A stretch of DNA of 11,645 nucleotides from an uncultured Clostridia bacterium (GTDB taxonomy: Bacteria > Bacillota > Clostridia > Christensenellales > UBA1242): the NCBI GenBank assembly GCA_947623795.1, contig CANQHS010000022.1:1-11645 (forward strand), read 5' to 3'. Every line of letters starts with the position of its first letter. Position 1 is the stretch's first letter. Positions 7,382-11,645 of the stretch are shown here, one piece after another. Both the position numbers and the translations under genes were made by a program. The notes under the pieces were generated by a model. That model did no database searches and was not told the DNA's origin. It saw nothing but the letters and a program-made list of their open reading frames with translations.

Positions 7382-7411
7382 ATAACATTTTCTTTTAATG
7401 AACAATAAAAT
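7382..7411 (+). promoter_or_regulatory. Probable promoter of the DUF3343 gene
   Basis: ATAACA (7382-7387, 4 of 6), an 18-bp spacer and TAAAAT (7406-7411, 5 of 6). The predicted transcript begins near 7418, inside the GAGG ribosome binding site, giving a leader of only about 9 nt. Confidence 0.45.
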
Positions 7412-7426
7412 GTATTGAGGCTTAAT

Positions 7427-7684
7427 ATGAAATACTTAATCATTGCTTTCAAATCTCGCGACAGACTTCAAAACTTTGTTAAAACATTACGCCTCGTTGG
7501 AATTAGTGCAAGCATTATAAACACTCCGCATAGCATTTCAGTTAGTTGTGGGCTATCTGCCCGTGTGGACTATAGATATTTGAACATGGTTATAAGTCTG
7601 CTTCAATCACACGGTGAAACGCCAATCGGGATTTATGTTATCACACGAAATGGAGTTTTTGAACAAGTTGAAAAGGTCTATTAA
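7427..7684 (+). CDS. DUF3343 family protein, putative sulfur/selenium carrier
   Basis: An 85-residue protein with the DUF3343 hallmark: TPHSISVSCGLSARVDY near residues 33-49, where the CGL...R segment holds the only cysteine (Cys41). The family is annotated as putative Se/S carrier-like because it travels with EF2568-type cysteine desulfurases and selenium genes; the cysteine would accept the chalcogen. Exactly that partner diverges from it here. The start is ATG 7427, preceded by GAGG (7417-7420) at 6 bases; a TTG at 7415 would place the ribosome binding site inside the gene and is rejected. The stop codon is inside the ascending arm of the terminator that follows, so it is a single-gene transcript. 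The carrier role is known only by association. Confidence 0.85.
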   Translation: MKYLIIAFKSRDRLQNFVKTLRLVGISASIINTPHSISVSCGLSARVDYRYLNMVISLLQSHGETPIGIYVITRNGVFEQVEKVY

Positions 7685-7708
7685 AGTCGGCTTAGGCCCG
7701 ACTTTTTT
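7683..7708 (+). terminator. Rho-independent terminator after the DUF3343 gene
   Basis: Perfect 8-bp stem AAAGTCGG (7683-7690) and CCGACTTT (7698-7705), 7-nt loop, followed by a T run through 7708. The last two bases of the DUF3343 stop codon form the foot of the stem. Confidence 0.9.
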
Positions 7709-7718
7709 GCTTTTTAAT

Positions 7719-7747
7719 TTGACTATTTTCTCATTGTGTGATAAAAT
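7719..7747 (+). promoter_or_regulatory. Promoter of nth-obg, placed for a leaderless GTG start
   Basis: TTGACT (7719-7724, 5 of 6), an optimal 17-bp spacer and TAAAAT (7742-7747, 5 of 6). Six bases follow, and the predicted first transcribed base is the G of the GTG start at 7754. It sits directly after the DUF3343 terminator. Confidence 0.8.
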
Positions 7748-7753
7748 AAAATT

Positions 7754-8407
7754 GTGAAAAAGTTTGATAGAATCAAAAACTATCTAAACGAATTGTTTCC
7801 AGACGCGAGTTGTTCGCTTGATTTTTCAACTCCTTATGAATTGCTAGTGGCTGTCATGCTTTCCGCGCAATGCACGGACAAGCGTGTTAACATTGTGACA
7901 AAAGAACTCTTTAAAGTTGCAAACACTCCAGAGCAGATGTTAAAACTTGGCGAAGAAAAATTGAAGAAAATCATCCACCCTTGCGGGTTTTACAATGCGA
8001 AATCTAAGGCAATAATTGAAACAAGCGGAGATATTATCAACAAATTTGGAGGAACACTCCCAAAAACACTTGAAGAACTCACCACCTTGCGCGGAGTTGG
8101 CAGAAAAACAGCAAATGTTGTCATTGCAAATGCTTTTGGCGGGCAAACTATAGCGGTGGACACGCACGTGCATCGAGTTTCAAAACGTCTTGGATTGGCA
8201 AGCGAAAACTCCACCCCATTTGAGTGCGAAATGAGTTTGCTTAAAATTGTGCCCGAAAATGAACGAAGCAAAACGCATCATCAAATGATTTTGTTTGGGC
8301 GAAACATTTGCAAAGCAATTCATCCACAATGTGAAATGTGCAAGTTGAAAGATATTTGTGTTTACTATAAAAACAAATTTAAAAATATCAAATTTAAAAA
8401 GGATTAA
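7754..8407 (+). CDS. nth: Endonuclease III (DNA glycosylase/AP lyase, 4Fe-4S)
   Basis: Base-excision repair enzyme that removes oxidised pyrimidines and cleaves the abasic site. It has 217 residues, against 211 in E. coli. The helix-hairpin-helix LRGVGRKTA (112-120) carries the catalytic Lys118, and VDTHVHRV (135-142) the catalytic Asp136. The iron-sulfur loop is intact: Cys186, Cys193, Cys196 and Cys202 in the C-x6-C-x2-C-x5-C spacing. The start is GTG at 7754; the next in-frame ATG is at residue 35, inside the conserved LLVAVMLSAQCTD region, so the GTG is needed. No Shine-Dalgarno precedes it, and the promoter predicts transcription beginning at this GTG. Three bases separate its stop from obg, so the two are co-transcribed. 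Confidence 0.96.
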   Translation: MKKFDRIKNYLNELFPDASCSLDFSTPYELLVAVMLSAQCTDKRVNIVTKELFKVANTPEQMLKLGEEKLKKIIHPCGFYNAKSKAIIETSGDIINKFGGTLPKTLEELTTLRGVGRKTANVVIANAFGGQTIAVDTHVHRVSKRLGLASENSTPFECEMSLLKIVPENERSKTHHQMILFGRNICKAIHPQCEMCKLKDICVYYKNKFKNIKFKKD

Positions 8408-8410
8408 CAT

Positions 8411-9679
8411 ATGAATTTAGATAGAGTTACAATTTCAATAAAAGCGGGAAATGGCGGAAGCGGAAAAGTTAGTTTTCATCGTGAAAAAAATGTGGCGAAA
8501 GGCGGACCAGATGGCGGCGACGGCGGAAATGGTGGTTCGATTATTTTTGTTGCGGACAAAAACAAAAATACGCTTTTGGATTTTCAATATACAAAAAAAT
8601 TTGAAGCAGAAAATGGTGACGGTGGCAGCGGAAATTTGCAAAACGGGAAAAACGGAAAAGATGTTATGATTAACGTTCCGCTCGGCACGGTTATTAAAGA
8701 TGCCGAGTCAAAACAAGTGCTTGCAGATATGCTAGAAGATGGCCAAACTTACACTGCCCTTAAAGGCGGGCGCGGCGGCAAAGGAAACAACTTTTTTAAA
8801 AGTCCAACCAGGCAAAGCCCGCGTTTTAGTCAATTAGGCGAAGTTGTTAAGCCATATAAAGTAATTTTGGAGTTAAAAACAATTGCCGATGTAGCGCTTG
8901 TGGGCAAGCCGAATGTGGGCAAATCCACCCTACTTAGCGTTATAACCAACGCCAAGCCAAAGATTGCAGATTATGAATTCACCACCCTAACGCCAAATCT
9001 TGGAGTCGTTAAAATTTATGACGATAGTTTTGTTGTGGCAGATATCCCAGGACTTATTGACGGAGCGAGCGAAGGTGCTGGACTTGGGCATGAATTTTTA
9101 GCACACATTGAACGCACACGACTTGTTGTCCATGTTATTGATGCGAGCGAATTTTATGGCAATGATATCGTTGAAGATTACAAAACAATAAATAAAGAAT
9201 TAAAAAAATATAATGAAAAGTTAAGTAGACTTCCGCAAATTGTGGTGTTTACAAAATTGGATTTGATTCAAAATATTGATGAAAAAATTGAAAAATTTAG
9301 GACTGCGATAAAGAAAAAAGTGCAAATTGTGCCAATAAGTTCAATAACGCGTAAAAATATAAATGAATTAGTCAAAATTGTTTATGAAAAATTGAAAACT
9401 TTGCCAAAGCCCGAGCCAATCCCGGTTGAGCTTAGCGACCTTGAAAAGAAAGACACAACAAGCGTGGAAATCAAATGCCTTGCCCCTAATGTTTACGAGC
9501 TGACGGGCGGATATCTAGATAACTTGCAACGCGGAATTGTGTTTAATGACAGCCGCAGCCTTGCATATTTCCAAACAAGGCTTGAAAAAGACGGGGTTAT
9601 GGATAAATTAAAGCAAGCCGGCGTTAAAGATGGGGACACAATCGTGTTCGGCAGCCAACAATTTGAAATTTATTTTTAG
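8411..9679 (+). CDS. obg: GTPase Obg/CgtA, ribosome assembly and stress
   Basis: Large GTPase that binds the 50S subunit late in its assembly. It has 422 residues with all three domains: the glycine-rich Obg fold (1-158, with GGPDGGDGGNGG at 31-42), the G domain (159 to about 335) and a C-terminal OCT domain (about 345-422), which not all Obg proteins have. G1 GKPNVGKST is at 165-173, switch I TTLTP at 191-195, G3 DIPGLIDGA at 211-219 and G5 near 308-312. G4 reads TKLD at 281-284 rather than the NKxD usual in this family; Thr for Asn occurs in some GTPases and is probably tolerated. AAGGA lies about 8 bases before the ATG, within the end of nth. The obg-yhbY order is common in bacteria. Confidence 0.97.
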   Translation: MNLDRVTISIKAGNGGSGKVSFHREKNVAKGGPDGGDGGNGGSIIFVADKNKNTLLDFQYTKKFEAENGDGGSGNLQNGKNGKDVMINVPLGTVIKDAESKQVLADMLEDGQTYTALKGGRGGKGNNFFKSPTRQSPRFSQLGEVVKPYKVILELKTIADVALVGKPNVGKSTLLSVITNAKPKIADYEFTTLTPNLGVVKIYDDSFVVADIPGLIDGASEGAGLGHEFLAHIERTRLVVHVIDASEFYGNDIVEDYKTINKELKKYNEKLSRLPQIVVFTKLDLIQNIDEKIEKFRTAIKKKVQIVPISSITRKNINELVKIVYEKLKTLPKPEPIPVELSDLEKKDTTSVEIKCLAPNVYELTGGYLDNLQRGIVFNDSRSLAYFQTRLEKDGVMDKLKQAGVKDGDTIVFGSQQFEIYF

Positions 9680-9685
9680 ATGAGC

Positions 9686-9742
9686 TTAAGGGATTGCCGC
9701 TCACTAAACGCTTCGCTAAGTCGTTTCACGACAACCCCTTAA
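9686..9742. repeat. Structured palindromic element between obg and yhbY
   Basis: Outer arms TTAAGGGATTG (9686-9696) and CAACCCCTTAA (9732-9742) pair over 11 bp with one mismatch. Inside, AAACGCTT (9706-9713) pairs with AAG-T-CGTTT (9718-9726) as an 8-bp stem with one bulged T; an alternative small hairpin is GTCGT/ACGAC (9720-9732). It is far richer in G+C than its surroundings and has no T run, so it is not an ordinary terminator. The GATTGCCGC start and CGCTTCGCT core recall dispersed intergenic repeats found in many genomes, so it may be a mobile or repeat element. It could also act as an RNA processing or stabilising element between the two genes. Confidence 0.6.
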
Positions 9743-9796
9743 ACTTATAAAATTATAAATTTAACAAAAACGAATTTGAAAAATAAAAGGAAAATT

Positions 9797-10090
9797 ATGA
9801 TAACAAAAAGTGAAAGAATTAAATTAAGGAGTCTTGCGCAAACTTTGAAGCCTATCGTTTGGGTGGGCAAAGATGGATTTAGTGAAACGGTTATTAAACA
9901 GATTAATGACGAGCTTTTTAATCACGAACTCATTAAAATTTCCATGCAAGAAAACACCACTCCACCCACAGAATTTGAATTGACCGAGATGGCAGTTAAA
10001 TTGGGTGCGGAAGTTGTGACCACAATTGGAAGAAAAATTGTACTTTATAAACACAGCGAGAAAAAAGGCATTAAGCACGTTTTGGCTTAG
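9797..10090 (+). CDS. yhbY: YhbY-type RNA-binding protein (CRM domain)
   Basis: A 97-residue single CRM-domain protein that associates with pre-50S ribosomal particles. Typical signatures are visible: WVGKDGFSETVI near residues 22-33, the HELIKI segment near 43-48, and the C-terminal TTIGRKIVLYK (about 76-86). The start is ATG 9797 with AAAAGG (9785-9790) six bases upstream; a TTG at 9776 would bury that ribosome binding site inside the gene. It lies 117 nt after obg, separated by the structured element, and a TATAAA (9746-9751) with a weak upstream TTTCAC could give it its own promoter. The stop is followed by the bidirectional terminator. No nadD or rsfS follows, unlike many relatives. Confidence 0.93.
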   Translation: MITKSERIKLRSLAQTLKPIVWVGKDGFSETVIKQINDELFNHELIKISMQENTTPPTEFELTEMAVKLGAEVVTTIGRKIVLYKHSEKKGIKHVLA

Positions 10091-10114
10091 TAAACAATAG
10101 CTATTTTTATATGT

Positions 10115-10154
10115 AATAAAAAACTACTACTCTACGCGAGTGTAGTTTTTTATT
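10115..10154. terminator. Bidirectional terminator between yhbY and the Cys/Pro-rich gene
   Basis: A perfect 13-bp inverted repeat, AATAAAAAACTAC (10115-10127) and GTAGTTTTTTATT (10142-10154), capped by ACTC/GAGT (10129-10132 and 10138-10141) with a 5-nt loop and one bulged T at 10128. The T run of either strand lies in the lower stem, so it can terminate both directions. The last codons and the TAG stop of the minus-strand gene are inside the hairpin. Confidence 0.85.
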
Positions 10155-10660
10155 TCGTAGTCAGTGGATATTATTTCTTTATGTGGCTTTGTTTCGTTTG
10201 ATTTGAAAAGATTAAATAAGTTTGATAGTCCGCCATTTTGGGATAAGTTTGAAATTAAAGTTGATAAATCAAAATTTCCGCTCTGCTTTTCATCGCCCGC
10301 AGTTTGATTTAAAAGAGATAAAATATTCCCCAATCCGCCTGCCCCGCCCGTGTTATTTTTCATTAATCCAGATAAGAGCGGAAGCAAATTTTTTATGTCA
10401 AAAGGAAAAGGTTTTGGCGGCGGTGGGCATTTAGGTTTTGGCTTTGGAATACAGTTGCAATTGCCCTTTTTAAAATCATTGTCTATATAAAAATTTGGAA
10501 GAGTTTCATAAGGCTCGCTAAACACAACTTTTTTTGGTGGGTGCGAACAGAAATTTTGATTGCATTTTTTGTTTCGTGGCGTGCAAACGTTATATCCCCA
10601 ATTTTGAATATACGCATTGGGGTCGGCAAAAAGTTCGTTTGCTCTATCGTTAAATTCCAT
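10127..10660 (-). CDS. Cys/Pro-rich protein of unknown function with Gly/Leu repeats
   Basis: No family recognised. It has 177 residues and no signal peptide or clear membrane helix. The N-terminal part holds six cysteines (26, 33, 38, 68, 70, 78), which could bind metal or form disulfides. A Pro/Lys linker at 72-86 (PKPKPKCPPPPKPFP) follows. The C-terminal half has two similar blocks, about 88-118 and 131-152, each a short Leu-rich helix, an Asn/Gly turn and another Leu-rich helix (NLLPLLSGL...GGLGNILSLL and LSTLISNL...GGLSNLFNLF). The layout looks like a self-assembling or surface/spore-layer protein, but that is a guess. The ATG at 10660 has no Shine-Dalgarno and an AT-rich TATATA just upstream. 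It diverges from the helical protein gene at 10770 and converges on yhbY. Confidence 0.75.
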   Translation of the reverse strand: MEFNDRANELFADPNAYIQNWGYNVCTPRNKKCNQNFCSHPPKKVVFSEPYETLPNFYIDNDFKKGNCNCIPKPKPKCPPPPKPFPFDIKNLLPLLSGLMKNNTGGAGGLGNILSLLNQTAGDEKQSGNFDLSTLISNLSQNGGLSNLFNLFKSNETKPHKEIISTDYEIKNYTRVE

Positions 10661-10725
10661 AGTGTTATATATGATAAAAATTTATATTAGTTTACAGATT
10701 TTATACAGGATAAATTCAAGAATCA

Positions 10726-10755
10726 TTAACAAAAATAAATTGATTTTCATAAAAG
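10726..10755 (+). promoter_or_regulatory. Possible promoter of the small helical protein gene
   Basis: TTAACA (10726-10731, 5 of 6), an 18-bp spacer and TAAAAG (10750-10755, 4 of 6). Transcription would start near 10762, within GAGGTG, giving a leader of about 8 nt that consists of little more than the ribosome binding site. Confidence 0.35.
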
Positions 10756-10769
10756 ATAACGAGGTGATT

Positions 10770-11048
10770 ATGCCAAGAGATTTTAAAAGCTTTGTGGACA
10801 ACAACAAGAAAGTTATTGATGAAAATAAAGATAAAATAAACGAATATCAAGAGATCATCAACAAATATAAAGATATGAATCAAAATGATTTGATGAAGAG
10901 TTTGTTTGATGAAGCCAACAAATTAAAAAGAGAAGGAAAACTTGACGGTAACACATTATCTAATCTAAAGCAAACAATTAGCCCATTTTTAAACAATGAG
11001 CAAAAAAAGATGCTAGACGAACTTTTGATTGCAATTAACAATAGTTGA
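10770..11048 (+). CDS. Small charged helical protein of unknown function
   Basis: A 92-residue protein starting MPRDFKSFVDNNKKVIDENK. No family is recognised by name. It is almost entirely predicted helix, rich in Lys, Asp, Glu and Asn, with heptad-like hydrophobic spacing in the first 60 residues, a short break at EGKLDGN (about 55-61) and a final helical pair (NLKQTISPFLNNEQKKMLDEL). There is no Cys, Trp, signal peptide or membrane segment. The start is fixed by GAGGTGATT directly before ATG 10770, the best match to the 16S anti-Shine-Dalgarno in the window; longer readings from upstream TTG codons would contain it. It is divergent from the Cys/Pro-rich gene, 109 bp apart, and the two may be functionally paired. 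No terminator is visible after it. Confidence 0.8.
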   Translation: MPRDFKSFVDNNKKVIDENKDKINEYQEIINKYKDMNQNDLMKSLFDEANKLKREGKLDGNTLSNLKQTISPFLNNEQKKMLDELLIAINNS

Positions 11049-11073
11049 GATTTTCGTTACGCTCAGAATGACA
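11047..11073. repeat. Fragment of a widespread intergenic repeat
   Basis: Read on the minus strand, the segment contains TGTCATTCTGAGCG followed by TAACGAAAATC. This closely matches the GTCATTCTGAGCG-xAGCGAAGAATC motif that I recall as a dispersed intergenic repeat in many unrelated bacterial genomes. It starts at the stop codon of the helical protein gene (TGA 11046-11048). Only one copy is in the window. The rest of the 131-bp spacer up to 11179 is plain AT-rich sequence without a terminator I can support. Confidence 0.55.
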
Positions 11074-11179
11074 AGCGGCGACATCAGATGCCCAAAAAAT
11101 TTTAAAATTTAAGAAAAAACATTGAATTTAACAAAAATTTAATAAAATTTTGTAGATTTTTTTAAATATATTATTTTTT

Positions 11180-11645
11180 ATGAACAAAAACAAAATTAGC
11201 CCTAATTTAATTAATGATGTAAATGTGCTTGGATTTAAAAAGCAAAGTGTTTTTGTTACAAGCAATGATTTCAATAAAACAAAAAAGTTTTTGGATTGTT
11301 ACAAATACGATTATGTTCCATATCGTTTTGCAAATTGTTTTTGTTTGCCAGCCGATTTGGACGACATTGGCATTTTATCTAATTTTAGCGAAGTAAATTA
11401 TATTTGTGAAAATGTTTTTGTCAGTTGTTGCAAGTTTGAAAAGCAGTTAATTAACATTGAAAATTTAACTCAAAACAAATACCTTGGTCAAGGGCAAACA
11501 ATCTGTTTTATCGACACGGGACTTAGCCCACATTTTGATTTCATTTTCCCAAAATCTCGCATTTTAAAATTCATTGATTTAACAAACAAACACAACTCTC
11601 CATACGACGACAACGGGCATGGAACTTTTGTGGCAGGAATTGCCG
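11180..11645 (+). CDS. Subtilisin-family (S8) serine protease, N-terminal part (runs off the right edge)
   Basis: The first 155 codons of an S8 peptidase. The catalytic Asp is Asp112 in CFIDTGLSPH and the catalytic His is His147 in DDNGHGTFVAGI; the catalytic Ser is beyond the window. The roughly 100 residues before the catalytic domain contain no signal peptide and may be a propeptide or extra domain. Seven cysteines (40, 53, 55, 76, 83, 84, 109) also fit a cytoplasmic rather than exported protein. The ATG at 11180 has no Shine-Dalgarno; TATATT (11167-11172) and TATTAT (11169-11174) are -10 candidates that would start transcription at or next to the ATG. No gene is visible between it and the repeat upstream. 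Confidence 0.88.
   Translation, partial: MNKNKISPNLINDVNVLGFKKQSVFVTSNDFNKTKKFLDCYKYDYVPYRFANCFCLPADLDDIGILSNFSEVNYICENVFVSCCKFEKQLINIENLTQNKYLGQGQTICFIDTGLSPHFDFIFPKSRILKFIDLTNKHNSPYDDNGHGTFVAGIA

Noticed and set aside
7990..8410. Minus-strand open frames opposite nth (93 and 76 codons)
   Set aside because: nth has every catalytic and Fe-S residue on the plus strand, and the antisense frames show no motifs.
9776..9796. Extension of YhbY from a TTG at 9776
   Set aside because: The extension is the AAAAGG ribosome binding site translated; the family starts at the ATG at 9797.
10617..10769. N-terminal extension of the small helical protein from a TTG at 10617
   Set aside because: It would overlap the divergent gene and place the excellent GAGGTGATT ribosome binding site inside the coding region.
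1..11645. tRNA, rRNA, CRISPR array, insertion sequence or prophage genes
   Set aside because: I saw no cloverleaf, no regularly spaced repeats and no transposase or integrase motifs; the longest intergenic gap is 131 bases.

Overview
The window is AT-rich (about 30 % G+C by eye) and densely coded. TGG encodes Trp and TGA is used as a stop, so the code is standard rather than mycoplasma-type. AGGAGG-type ribosome binding sites, a TsaB-RimI fusion, an EF2568-type cysteine desulfurase with a DUF3343 protein, and the order nth-obg-yhbY suggest an uncultured low-GC member of the Bacillota, probably Clostridia-like. That assignment is inference; there is no rRNA here to settle it.

Left part (1-2579): the first 105 codons of D-Ala-D-Ala ligase (minus strand) diverge from an alpha/beta-hydrolase and a MurF-type Mur ligase that overlap by 4 nt. 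The ligase carries 4-5 predicted membrane segments where MurF normally has its substrate-binding domain. Ddl makes D-Ala-D-Ala and MurF attaches it to the peptidoglycan precursor, so this is a cell-wall precursor locus.

Middle (2610-7684): a minus-strand operon of pyrimidine-nucleoside phosphorylase, TsaE and TsaB-RimI (tRNA t6A synthesis and ribosomal protein acetylation). Divergent from it is a membrane protein of unknown function, whose 3' end overlaps the end of a cysteine desulfurase gene on the opposite strand. A DUF3343 (putative sulfur/selenium carrier) gene diverges from the desulfurase and ends in a strong hairpin terminator.

Right part (7719-11645): nth (endonuclease III, 4Fe-4S), obg and yhbY (ribosome assembly) run on the plus strand, with a structured repeat-like element between obg and yhbY. 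They end at a bidirectional terminator shared with a convergent Cys/Pro-rich protein of unknown function. Divergent from that is a small helical protein of unknown function, then a fragment of a widespread intergenic repeat, then the start of a subtilisin-family protease that runs off the end.

The most unusual signal is in the starts. Genes that head a transcription unit (nth, the TM protein, pdp, the desulfurase, and less clearly ddl, the hydrolase, the Cys/Pro-rich gene and the protease) have no Shine-Dalgarno. In four of them a -35/-10 promoter lies so close that transcription should begin 0-2 nt from the start codon, implying leaderless mRNAs. Most genes inside operons (tsaE, tsaB, obg) and a few short-leader genes (DUF3343, yhbY, the helical protein) have clear Shine-Dalgarno sequences; murF instead overlaps its upstream gene.
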